The translations under genes and the position numbers were made by a program. A stretch of DNA of 64,000 nucleotides from Allolobophora icterica (Eukaryota > Annelida > Clitellata > Crassiclitellata > Lumbricidae): the NCBI GenBank assembly GCA_963556255.1, contig OY744613.1, positions 45,022,291-45,086,290 of the forward strand, in the 5' to 3' direction. The number at the start of each line of letters is the position of its first letter. The stretch's first letter is position 1. Positions 20,621 to 30,810 of the stretch are shown in pieces. The notes beneath the pieces are model-generated. The model was not told where the DNA came from. It saw only the letters and a list, made by a program, of their open reading frames with translations, and did no database searches.

Positions 20621-21671
20621 GATCGAAGATTCAAAGATGGAAGCAAGAAACAAAAGTGAAGAGAAAGAAGAAAAATGTACATTTTCTAACAAAATATTCG
20701 CTGACACTTGGAATAACAAGGTCCAAGAAAGAACCCATGCTCAAGAGAAGTCATCTGAGTGCAATTTATGCCAATAATTTCATGCACAGACATGTCAACA
20801 AGAATGCCATACGAAGGAAAACGCCGGAGAAAAGCCATACAATTGCGAGGTGTGTTGCAAAGCGTTTGCAAGTAAAAATACTCTGAAATATCATCAAAGA
20901 ATTCACACTTTAGAAAAGCCATACAAGTGCAATTTCTGCAACAAAGGTTTTAGAAAAGCGTCTCATCTGAAATATCATCAAAGAACCCACTCTGGAGAAA
21001 AACCATACAAGTGCAATTTGTGTGATAAAGAATTTGCATGGAAAGGTAATCTAGAAGCTCATTTAAGAACCCATAGGGGAGAAAAACATCACTTGTGCGA
21101 CATATGCCAGAAATGTTTTGGAGATACTTCTACACTGAGACGCCATACTAGAACCCACTCTGGAGAAAAACCATACAAGTGCAATTTATGTGGAAAAGAT
21201 TTAACACGGAAATGTGAGCTCCAAAAGCACATAAGAATCCATAGTGGAGAAAAACATCACATGTGCAACTTATGCCAGAAAGTATTTGGAAATAAATATC
21301 ATCTGAAATGTCATAAAAGAACCCACTCTGGAGAAAAGCCATACAAGTGCAATTTATGTGGCAAAGATTTTACATGCAAAAGTAATATGCAAAGCCATTC
21401 AAGAACTCACAGCGGAGAAAAACCTCACATGTGCAATATATGCCAAAAATTATTTGGACACAATTCTACACTGAAATGTCATAAACGAATCCACTCTGGA
21501 GAAAAACCATACAAGTGCAATTTATGTGGCAAAGCTTTTGCACAGAAACGCTCTCTACAAAGACATTCAAGAGTCCACAGTGAAGAAAAACGTTTCTTGT
21601 GCAATTTGTGCCATAAATTATTTAGAGATATGTCTACACTCAGAAATCATACAAGAACCCACTCTCGATAA
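20621..21671 (+). pseudogene. C2H2 zinc-finger protein C, copy 1, main exon (one nonsense codon)
   Basis: The exon starts after TTTTCTTCCAG at 20621, with ATG at 20637. The frame reads MEARNKSEEKEEK... and then meets TAA at 20775-20777 (codon 47), after which the same frame resumes. Ten canonical C2H2 fingers follow (CEVCCKAF... to CNLCHKLFRDM), joined by TLEKP/SGEKP linkers, ending at TAA 21669. The paralogue at 44916 reads through the codon-47 position, so this stop is a private change unless translation starts downstream. Fingers alternate between two subtypes (CNLCGK and CNxCQK). It encodes a probable nuclear DNA-binding protein if a downstream start or alternative exon bypasses the stop. 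Confidence 0.8.
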
Positions 21672-21910
21672 AAACGATACAAGTGCAATTTATGTGACAC
21701 AAGACAGAGTAGAGAGGAAGCATACAAATGCAACCTTTTTCTCAAAATATTAGCATCAGAATGTTCCCTAATGGAACATAACGAGAACTAATCGTGGACT
21801 AAAACCGTAGAAGTGCGATTTCTTTGCAAAACTTGTATACGGAATGGTAATCTGGAAAACCATAAAAGAACCCACTCTGGAGAAAAACGATACGTGTGCA
21901 TATTGCATAT
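21672..21910 (+). pseudogene. fossil zinc-finger units after the array of copy C1
   Basis: After the stop, the same frame still reads KRYKCNLCDT, AYKCNLFLKI and later NHKRTHSGEKRYVC, with stops and lost cysteines. These are decayed fingers that once extended the array. Confidence 0.65.
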
Positions 21911-22532
21911 GTGCATATTGCATGTGGCACAGCAATTACATTGAAAACTCATCTGGAAACCAGACGAGAAGACAATAACGCAAAGTAACTTTAGAAGTGA
22001 TATGTGAGCCACAAAGTAGGCTGGAAATAGTTGGAAATAAGTCTTCTCCGACACTGTATACAGAAACGCTCTCTACAGATAAATGATAGAAGTGCAAAAT
22101 AAGTTGCTAAGTATTTAGAAATAATTGTTTTTAAAAAACTTACTTTACAGACAAAACATGAAAAAAACTACGTCTTCATGTGATTTATAGCTATTCTGAA
22201 ATGATTCAGAAACTCTGTCTAGAGATAAAAGATAAAGATGTAAACTATGTCTCTAAGTACTTAAGAAACATTGCAGTTAAAAAATTAATTGTATGGAGAA
22301 GAATATGTCGTCATGTCATTCATGTTTTTATGTGTTTGCACTGATTGCACCCGGGCGATTTTCTGCTATTCGATATAACAGGAAGTTCGAAATACCGAAG
22401 TTTTGCTGTATATAGCTAAGCATTTTCACAGGATTATCACCTGAAGAGGCCCTTTAGACAGCAGTCAGCCATACTGAATTTGCACTGGAGGACCGGTAGT
22501 AAAACCTAAATTAAGTACTTACTCTGCTCGCA

Positions 22533-22880
22533 GTGTCCATCAATGCCGCCGATGTGTTATACAGAAATATTATAGATGCATTTAATATAAGAAATTCTGC
22601 TCATCAATTAAAAGTGGCAACATGGTCGATGATAATGAATTTTCCAGTAATGAATCATTCTAAGCCATTCTATTCGTGTGCTAATCCTCAGCTTCCAAAT
22701 GCAGATAAAGCAGCAGTTGCTGGAAACAAGTTAAAGCTGCGAACCATTACATATGTGAGACCTTGCGGATGTTGGTTCTGCAATGTAACTTTTTATTTGG
22801 AAAAGTTATTATTTTCTGGACATTGTTTTTGTCACGACGATATTTCACAGAGAGATACATTTGCTGACCTAGCCAATTAA
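22533..22880 (+). CDS. probable C-terminal exon or module of zinc-finger C, copy 1
   Basis: An open frame of 115 codons ends with a C2H2 unit of standard spacing, RPCGCWFCNVTFYLEKLLFSGHCFCH (CX2CX12HX3H; shown as a motif, core CWFC...HCFCH), preceded by a Lys/Thr-rich linker. Its position after a finger array and its 'RP.GC..C...F' lead resemble the lone terminal finger of genes A and B. The inverted partner at 42140-42520 is frameshifted. This is either an intact 3' part of gene C or a remnant; no splice sites are certain. Confidence 0.45.
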   Translation: MSINAADVLYRNIIDAFNIRNSAHQLKVATWSMIMNFPVMNHSKPFYSCANPQLPNADKAAVAGNKLKLRTITYVRPCGCWFCNVTFYLEKLLFSGHCFCHDDISQRDTFADLAN

Positions 22881-23239
22881 GCCAAAAGATTCCTTTGTTA
22901 TATTTGTCCTAGAACCCAGATATTAAAATAATTAAAAAATTCCATTTTCGTGGAAGGTTAGTTGAAACCACATTGCTTCCTTAGATTAATTTTTAGCATG
23001 GAGTTAGGATAACGTCTGCGATTAGGCCTACTACTTCGATAGGAAGCTGCTCTGTTCACACACAATCTCTCTCTTCTATCTTAATATCCTCACTTTCTCT
23101 CTTGCGAACTCCGTGCAAAAGCATCACTTGAAGAAATTCAGTCTTCAGTTAGTTCCAGGATAGTTATCTCTCCTGCACTCTAATATCTTTATGCATGGTA
23201 AAATTTGACCCTTACCAATTAAATTATCTTCATTCAAAA

Positions 23240-23590
23240 AGGTTTAAGGTAAATGAAACTAATTTAAGGATGAAAACATGATTATCCTAATACCTACAGT
23301 TCTACACTTAGTCTACAATGAAAAAATTAGAAGAACTGTTCACGAATTCGCAAAAATAGGTGCTTGGAAACAGTGCAACCATTTTCAGGGCATGAAATCT
23401 ATGTGAAGGGTAAGAATCCTGATAAATGTACAGTTTATAGAACTAAATCGAGGTACTTCACGAAATTTTCTTTCCAATTCACTGTTGCTGAGGGTTTGTT
23501 CTCGTCGCGTGCTGCTTTGCACGCAGAAATTCAACAACCAATCCATGCGCAGTAAACAGTTAAAACAATTAGTTTACAACAAAGGGCTAA
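23240..23590. other. intergenic; no gene recognised
   Basis: Beyond the C-block boundary. Only a 63-codon unrelated ORF; nothing to name. Confidence 0.4.
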
Positions 23591-23706
23591 TCATTTTTCC
23601 GAAAAAGATTCGAAATTTTTCGAATCATGACATCATTTTCGAATCGAATCGAATACTGCCGTCCGATTCGTTTTCGAATCGAATATCGAAGCTTCGCAGG
23701 TCCCTA
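23590..23706. repeat. TTCGAATCGAATCG-type degenerate repeat ending TTCGCAGGTCCCTA
   Basis: A run of CGAATCGAAT words ends in TTCGCAGGTCCCTA. The same family in the other orientation is at 49704-49800, beginning TAGGGACCTGCGAATCG. Likely the ends of a MITE family. Confidence 0.6.
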
Positions 23707-23717
23707 CTTTTAACACA

Positions 23718-24109
23718 TGTCTAAAACGGGCCCCTGGGGCCCGTTTTAGATGCAACATAGGTCAATACAACAGACGGATATTTTTACGTGAAACGATAGA
23801 ATATGCTAAATCGATTATAACCAACTTATTTATAAGTTAATAACACTGCAAACAATATCTTACCTCCCGTGAAAATGTTTAACACAACGCGTGCACAGCC
23901 AATTTAAAGTCGAAGAAAAAAATAAGAAAATCGCCGAAAATGAACTTTTTATCGTTTCTGCCAACATTTAACGATTCACGCCAATCTAAACACTGATGAA
24001 TATTCAACATATTAGTCTGGTGCCCTGCATTATAGACAGCGCTGACATATCCGCTAGATGGCACCGATAAAGAGGGGGCCCATTTGACCCGAGGGGCCCG
24101 TTTTAGACA
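23718..24109. mobile_element. 392-bp MITE with 17-bp perfect inverted ends
   Basis: TGTCTAAAACGGGCCCC at 23718-23734 and its exact complement at 24093-24109. An extra inner copy (23736-23750) makes a 31-bp perfect palindrome at 23720-23750. No clear target duplication was found and there are no ORFs. Confidence 0.65.
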
Positions 24110-24211
24110 ACTTTTCCCTACTGAACAGTATATCTACTGGTGCACTGCATGGAATGGTTGTGTTGAAGCGCAGAAACACGGACTTGATTCGTGGATGATT
24201 GTCCAGTTTTT

Positions 24212-24800
24212 CTAGTTACCGTAACGTAACATATGATTCAGATGCTTAAAATTAGAATCCTCGTCCGGCATCGCTGATAAAGCATCGAAAAAGTTATCAC
24301 TGCTACATGCTGAATTGGATGTCACAGCTATGTCACTGTGCGCAAAAGTACTTTCAGTAGTGTCGCTTTCATCGTGCACGTTCTCTATTGCATTCTGCAG
24401 AAGAATGGAGCATCTGACTGTCACTTTCAATCCAACTGAGTTTGAACTTTGGATGACAAACTGCTGCTATGAGGAATTCGCTGTCATCAAAAAGTCATCC
24501 AAATCGTTTATTGATTCCTATCAACAGTGCGCCATGAAGAGGTTTAGTCAGTGTAAAGTACGTGGCACTGCACTTAACTTAGGCCTAAGCTTGAGTTTCT
24601 GCAATGTTGGCAGCACAACCCAAGGCACGACTCCTTGTCACCTTGGAGGACCCGATGCAACTGCAACTGGTTCCATAAATGCCACATATTCTTGCAGAAA
24701 TGCTGCTTCATGCTGCCAAAAAGCAGGTAGTGACAGTGCAGCTTACACTAAATTCAGCTTAGATTCAGCACGGAGTAAATTTCTCACAGAGTTATAATAT
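24212..24800 (-). pseudogene. hAT transposase relic (C-terminal part)
   Basis: Minus strand, in shifting frames: LQEYVAFMEPVA, LQGDKESCLG, LPTLQKLKL, then GINKRFG.LFDDSEFLIAAVCHPKFKLSW. These are, in order, the conserved blocks of animal ZBED-like hAT transposases ahead of the dimerisation domain. At least two frameshifts and several stops make it non-functional. The plus-strand 160-codon ORF across it is antisense. Confidence 0.7.
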
Positions 24801-25320
24801 GAATCCCAACAGGTTGCACAAGGCACGCTAAAATCTGTGTCCAACAATTTCAAATGCAGGATCAGCTGCTTAGGTGCTGCGTGTAGTCGTGTTCCATACA
24901 GCTGAAGCTATAACCATTGAGGTCAAATTTGATAATAATAAGCAAGAAATAACATAAGTTAATCTTTACATCTATTTTGTTCAGACTGGTGGCTGTCTAT
25001 TTACTTTTTAATAAATAGTAATTAGGCACATACTATTTAAATACAATTTCAATAGGACCTTTTACATGACTATTTTAAAGTCATAAACTTTTGAAAAACT
25101 ATTTAAATAGCATTTACTATTTAAATAGTACCCAACACTGTCAACCAGTTGACACAACGCAATTGGTCAAAATCATGGTTAGGTAAAATAATAATTAGAA
25201 ATATGTCAGCTAAGTTTTACTCAATTCGAAACTAATACATAGTATGATATAATACCATCGATATCATTAGGCCTACCATTTTATCATTTTTAGCTGGAAG
25301 TGAAAAAATTATGTGCCCGA
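24800..25320. other. intergenic; nothing recognised
   Basis: It contains ATTTAAATAG repeats near 25010-25130. From 25140 it matches 15340-15520 in reverse complement. Confidence 0.4.
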
Positions 25321-25324
25321 GGGC

Positions 25325-25670
25325 CAGTGATTAATCTAGACGTATTTGGGGGGGAGTTCCCCCCAGGATTGATGTTTCCCCAGAGGCCGGCAATATTACA
25401 ATGTAGATACCTTTAGGGGAGGAAAATCCCCCCCCCCAGGATACATGTGGATCCATGGTTCCCCCCCCCCAGAGATATGATTTCCTAAAAAAAGTCATCA
25501 ACTTTTTTGAGAGAGTAATTGCTAATTGCTGTAGAAAAGTTCACAAAATCGGGCGAATGACTAAAAAAAGGTCATCAACTTTTTTTGAAGATGAAATCTT
25601 GTGTAAATTCTTTGCTCCCCCCAGAAACCTTGTTTCCCCTCCCAGAAGAGGGGGACTAGATTAAACACTG
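25325..25670. mobile_element. 346-bp hAT-like MITE
   Basis: The ends CAGTGATTAATCTAG and CTAGATTAAACACTG are inverted. CCCGAGGGC flanks both sides (25316-25324, 25671-25679). The inverted partner near 15320-15345 has the unfilled CCCAAGGGC. CAGTG ends with an 8-9-bp duplication fit hAT. The interior is rich in C and G runs. Confidence 0.85.
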
Positions 25671-26129
25671 CCCGAGGGCGAAAAGGTAAGCAGTGGGTCG
25701 GCTCTCTGGGAAGTAAGGGCAAAAACGTGTTGTGGGTTAGACATCCTGCATTAAATAGCCTATATAACTGAAATATAACTAAAACTAGAAGCTGGATTCT
25801 CGATGAAAACGGAGCTCAAACTAGGAACTGAAAGATCGTGGACAATTTTGTCCGCGAACCGTTTGTCGTGACACCGATTTAAATTAAATAAGAAATGACG
25901 TCACAAACACGTCATGATTCGGAGAGTGCTTAAATATTATGTTGCTTTCCGTTAAGTTAATTTTAAGTAATCACTTCATTTCTGTCGGTTTGCGTGTATT
26001 TTTCCGTACTTCAAATCCAGTTCGGGTTTAGGTAAGTATATGAATTCTATGAGTTCGCCGCTTTGCTGTTATAGGCTGAAGCGTTTTTTTCTCACGTAGT
26101 CTATTTCAAACTCTGTTATCACCATTTAT

Positions 26130-26340
26130 CGTATCCTATCGTCTGTAGAAATTATAAAGCGCCTCTCTGTTCAAAGGCGTTCCGAGCACAGAGGTTCTGG
26201 GTAAACAGAAATACCTTTATGGAACGTGAGACCGATAAGGAAAAGGAAGTCGTTAGTTTGACCCTGAGCGGGAGGGAAAGGTCGTTCGAGATCGTGGGCC
26301 CAGACCAGGAAACGTCCGGTGCTGTGCTAAGGCTGTTGTA
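26130..26340 (-). repeat. LINE/SINE 3'-end fragment (inverted partner of 13680-13925)
   Basis: Reverse complement of the fragment upstream of zinc-finger A, with the same GACCGATAAGG and CGTTCCGAGCA phrases. It lies in the presumed intron upstream of gene B. Confidence 0.5.
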
Positions 26341-26577
26341 GTCATGGTGACAAAAAGATCAAGCCAATGTCACTGCTTTAATATGGTTTAAGCTTATGTT
26401 ATGTCAGTATATCTGTTTTTACACATTCAGCTTATGAGTTGACATCTTTTTCTGCTTTTGATACCAATCTGTAATCGCTTTTACGCTGCTTCACCTCCGT
26501 TTGTTGTAATTACAAACCTTTCATTTGCAAAAACTTGCGCAAATTCTTGTTCTCTAGTGATTTTTGACTTTTTCCAG

Positions 26578-28173
26578 GATCTCGAGACGAATGCAGACAA
26601 CTTTAACCAGGAAATGGAAACAGATATAAAAACTTGGATGCAAACATTTGCTAGAAATTCTGATCTCACACGCTGTCTTGGAACCCACGTTGGACATAAA
26701 CTATACAAGTGCAATTTCTGTGAAAAATCATTTCCAGACAAATGTGATCTGGATAGACACAGAAGAACTCACACTGGAGAGAAACCATATATGTGCACTT
26801 TATGTGACAAAGCATTTGCACAGAAAGGGGGTCTTAATGGACACATAAGAACCCACACTGGAGAGAAACCATATGAATGCAGTGTTTGTCAGAGAGCATT
26901 TGCACAGAAAGGTACCCTGGATTACCATACAAAAACCCATACTAGAGAAGAACAATACAGATACAATGTATATGCAGCAAAATGGACAATGGTGTGTCAT
27001 AATAGAACCCACACAGGAGAAAAGCCTTACACATGCAATCTCTGTCTGAAAGCATTTCCATCTAAGAGTCAACTTGATACCCATAAAATAACCCACACTC
27101 TACAAAAGCCAAACAAGTTCAATCTTTGTGAAAAAGAATTTTCATATAAAAATAATCTGGGTAGTCATGCAAGAACCCACACTGAAGAAAGACCATATAA
27201 ATGCAATGTTTGTGAAAAAGCATTTCCATCTAAGAGCCAGCTTGACACCCATAGAAGAACTCACACAGGAGAAAAGCCCTACAAGTGCAATCTATGTGAA
27301 AAAAGATTTTCACAAAAAAGTCATCTGGATAGACATACAAGAGCTCACACTGGAGAAAGGACATATAAATGCAATGTTTGTGAAAGAGCATTTCCATCTA
27401 AGAGCCAACTTGACACCCATAGAAGAACCCACACTGGAGATAAGCCCTACAAGTGCAATCTATGTGAAAAAAGATTTTCACAAAAAAATAATCTGGATAG
27501 ACATACAAGAGCTCACACTGGAGAAAGGACATATAAATGCAATTTTTGCGATAGAGCATTTTCAAACAAACGTTCTCTGGATTCCCATACAACAATCCAC
27601 ACTGGAGAAAGACAATACACATGCAATGTATGCCAAAAAGCATTTCCAACAAAAAGTACAATCGAATGCCATAAAAGAACCCACACGCTAAAAAGACCGT
27701 CCAAGTGCAATTTATGTCAAAAAGGATTTCCACATGGGGATTGTCCAAAAACCCACACATTAACCCATACTACAGGAAAGTCAGGCAAAGACAGATTATG
27801 TCACAAAGCCTTTATCATTCATCCAAAATGTCATTCGGGAACAAAAGCTAATGAAAAAGGACAGAATTGTCAAAGTTTTCTGCTGAGCATGACTAAGAGA
27901 TTCAGTGGATATAGTACTCTACGGCCATTCAGCGTATGGGCTGAAGATTGCAAATATGTCGTAAACAGTAAATTTTCGACAGCAGAAACTGTGCAAAATA
28001 TATCAAATATGCAGAATGTTAAGCCAAGTCCAGGTGAAAGTCATCTCTCTAAACTTCAACTGATAATTACCGATGATAAAACTCATTTTAGTTTAAGACC
28101 TTATGGCTGTGGGATCTGTGATGAAATGTTTGAAATTGAAAAAGAATTTATGGAACATTGCAATCGTCATTAA
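26578..28173 (+). CDS. C2H2 zinc-finger protein B, terminal exon
   Basis: It starts after GACTTTTTCCAG at 26578 with GATCTCGAGACGAATGCAG; no ATG here, so the start is in an upstream exon. The linker DLETNADNFNQEMETDIKTW is followed by fourteen finger positions. Position 4 has lost its cysteines and some residues (YNVYAAKW), position 6 its first cysteine (FNLC), and the rest through 13 are canonical. An approximately 110-residue spacer and lone terminal finger PYGCGICDEMF...HCNRH follow. Positions 7-8 and 9-10 are a near-identical two-finger (168-bp) tandem duplication (27193-27360 and 27361-27528), which explains the longer array than paralogue A. Likely a nuclear DNA-binding regulator. No effector domain is in this exon. 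Confidence 0.88.
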   Translation, partial: DLETNADNFNQEMETDIKTWMQTFARNSDLTRCLGTHVGHKLYKCNFCEKSFPDKCDLDRHRRTHTGEKPYMCTLCDKAFAQKGGLNGHIRTHTGEKPYECSVCQRAFAQKGTLDYHTKTHTREEQYRYNVYAAKWTMVCHNRTHTGEKPYTCNLCLKAFPSKSQLDTHKITHTLQKPNKFNLCEKEFSYKNNLGSHARTHTEERPYKCNVCEKAFPSKSQLDTHRRTHTGEKPYKCNLCEKRFSQKSHLDRHTRAHTGERTYKCNVCERAFPSKSQLDTHRRTHTGDKPYKCNLCEKRFSQKNNLDRHTRAHTGERTYKCNFCDRAFSNKRSLDSHTTIHTGERQYTCNVCQKAFPTKSTIECHKRTHTLKRPSKCNLCQKGFPHGDCPKTHTLTHTTGKSGKDRLCHKAFIIHPKCHSGTKANEKGQNCQSFLLSMTKRFSGYSTLRPFSVWAEDCKYVVNSKFSTAETVQNISNMQNVKPSPGESHLSKLQLIITDDKTHFSLRPYGCGICDEMFEIEKEFMEHCNRH

Positions 28174-28690
28174 CTCTGATGTTCCAGCAGAAGACTCATT
28201 GAATTAATATCATCTCATGAGTTATAAGATAGTTTCTTCTTGAACATGAATACATCTTTTAATTTCATCGAATTAGTTGTAATATAGTTTCTTCAAACAT
28301 AGGAAGAAGATTAATTCTGAAGTTCGAATTTCACTTTCCTCAAAGATTGGAAGAATTCATAAGTTCGAATTTTACTTTTCTTACTTTTACACTCCGTTTC
28401 TAATGAACTGCTAAATAAAATGACTTCTGTCATTATTGATGGTTATCCGCAGTAGCTTGGAGCATCACGTTTTCTGATATTCATATTCATATCGATTAGG
28501 AGTAGTTTATTTTTTAGGTATACTAACATTCGTTTCAGACGAAAAGTTCAGACTTAATGCATGTAGAGGAAAAGTACAGACTTAATGAATGTGTGATAGG
28601 TTTAAATTATTATTTTCAAGTTTCTCATCGTACTAGGCCTACAGTAAATGGCCATATACAGCGCAGTAATGTTTTACAAAAGAAATTACT
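28174..28690. other. 3' flank of zinc-finger B
   Basis: Probable 3' UTR and intergenic DNA. 28190-28350 matches 17640-17820; 28388-28690 matches 63700-64000. Both matches are in reverse complement. Confidence 0.6.
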
Positions 28691-28830
28691 CTTGATTTCT
28701 GTACAATAAGTGACACTGGAGAAACGCCCTATAAGTTTACTCTTCGTGAGAGCACAGATGAACGTATTGGTTATCTGAAAACCCATAAAACAATCATACT
28801 GCAGGAAAGCCATTCAAAGTCGTGACTTTT
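28690..28830 (+). pseudogene. decayed C2H2 unit downstream of zinc-finger B
   Basis: Reads SDTGETPYKFTL...YLKTHKTI, a finger lacking its cysteines. The same relic lies on minus at 63620-63720. Confidence 0.5.
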
Positions 28831-28922
28831 ATCGGTTATCCAAAATACCATCTGAAAACAAAAGCTCATGTGCAGCTGTTGAGCATGACGGAGCATGCCG
28901 TGGAAATAATTCTCAAGATATA

Positions 28923-30316
28923 CGGGTCAGTATCCGTAAAGTGCAGAATTGATGTCCCATTAGGGTTTTTTGGAGTTTTTTCGATTAGTTCCTCGAATTT
29001 TTTTGCCTCTCCTTCAAAGAATGAGCACATTAACATTTCCCATAATTGTTGTAGCTGCTAAATTTTGGAAATTTGAAAAGATTACTAAATGTATACAAAA
29101 CATCATTACCATCCTCTGTCCGAGACGGTGTACAATGCATTAAATTCAGCTTTTACGCAAATTTATGCCATTACAACCTGTAACGAAGGTATATTATTTT
29201 GATTATTTAGTAGCTAGCATATGCAATAATTAAACATTTAGACTCATTTTCGTAATATTTCTTTCTTTTTGGGCCTATTTATACTTGTCCATAGAAATAA
29301 GCATCATAGCCATCTCAGTTTTGGGAAGCCTATAACTTTTAGAGAACGTGCTTACATACTAAAACAAAACATCAGGAACAAGTTATTGTCAACTATTAAT
29401 GGAATCACACAGATTTCTTGTGTTGAAATTCATAATGTTTTATTTGAAATTTAAGTTTGTGTGTTGCAAATTACAAGAAAGGTAAATTTCTGTTTCATTA
29501 CCATCTAGTATTGTATTTCCTGGTGTAGGTAGATAACAACATTAGTTACTTATTTTATTTACCGCTTTTGTTGAACTGATTGAAATTACTTATATGATGG
29601 AGTAATTCACATGAAAATGTTTGACGGCTGTTATAAATTTCACCATTATGTCATTACCATCCGTGGTTGTTTTTCATCATTAGCATCCGTATACATAAGA
29701 TTTTTGCTATTTTCTCATGACAGTCCCACATTGTCACGGATGGTTATGACGCATTGCTAAGAGTGAATTACATGTAATTTATGTGAATTATTTGATATAA
29801 AAATAAATTGCAAGTAATTAGAATTTACTAGCAACTCTTAAAATGTTGTTCAACTTGTATCTAATGCATATAACATACAGTTTTAGCTAATGCTGCACAG
29901 ATTTTTTCTGTAGCTGAAAATAATAGTTATTTTTTTTAAACAATTTCGAAAAATGTCTTAATTTCTTTACACCAGACTAATATACTGTGTGAAGAAAAAG
30001 ATCTGTTGTATTCCTACTTAATGCTGGTATCATCTACTTTTATGAAGTGCCATTTTATAAGCACCAGGGGAATATTTCAGGTTCCTGTGATTAAATATGA
30101 TTACACAACAAAGGGCGGACCTTAATGAAAAAGAGGAGTTTTGACTTTATAAATTCTTAATGTATTAACTTATGATTAAAAATATAGTGCATTTCTTTCA
30201 AATTAGTTAAATTTAACTATTTACATGACTAAAGAGAACCTTTGCAACCACTTTTGCGGAAAATATTTTTTTGGTGTTTCGGTGACGAAATTTATAATAT
30301 TTCGGATACTGACCCA
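28923..30316. mobile_element. 1394-bp non-autonomous DNA transposon (TA/TATA flanks)
   Basis: The ends CGGGTCAGTATCCG and CGGATACTGACCCA are inverted copies, flanked by TATA (28919-28922; 30317-30320). The interior is AT-rich without a transposase. The related flank at 63050-64000 does not contain it. Phrases such as CATTACCATCC recur internally (29105, 29656). The duplication is TA or TATA, so Tc1/mariner-type is possible. Confidence 0.65.
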
Positions 30317-30319
30317 TAT

Positions 30320-30810
30320 ATGCATTGTTTTGGCTAAAAATAACAAATTTGTCGAAACGAACAATTTTTCAACTGTAGATTAGGTGGGAAGCCATTCACC
30401 AATGCAGAGTGAAATTTAGTGATGAAACATTCTTGTCAGAAAGATTCATTATTTGAACATTACTCTGAATGTATCTGTTGAGCTACTTCTTTTAAGATAG
30501 GAACTAGACGGATTCACAAGTTTCATGTTTACTCTTGTTACTTTCAAGCTTATTTTGTAAGGGAAAGTAGCTCGATGATGACTTCCACTTTCTAGTATTG
30601 GCATCCATACTGTATTACTGATATCGAATGTCAATAGGTCATTTTGAAGTACATTCAAAGTGCGTCAGAGCCATTGCTTCAGAGTTATTATGACAGATTT
30701 CGATATTTCCTACTTAACCCTCTATGGGCCTGAAGTGCATCTTTGCACTGTCACCTTACAGGACATACAGCTCACCTTGCAGTGCACTTTGCACTTATGC
30801 TCTGCCGGAC
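30320..30810. other. intergenic; no gene recognised
   Basis: 30490-30715 is the inverted match of 11590-11820. After CTACTTAACCC at 30712 the similarity ends; the following approximately 90 bases contain the repeated AGTGCA/TTTGCACT words. Confidence 0.4.

Noticed and set aside
24315..24797. 160-codon plus-strand ORF with Cys/Ser-rich sequence
   Set aside because: Antisense to the hAT transposase relic, starts at a non-ATG codon and has no family resemblance.
26800..27760. Minus- and alternate-frame ORFs over zinc-finger B
   Set aside because: Shadow frames of an 84-bp-periodic finger array.
30712..30800. Second piggyBac-like insertion (CTTAACCCTCTATGGG)
   Set aside because: One end looks plausible and the partner has CTAAG there, but no matching inverted end followed by TTAA was found.
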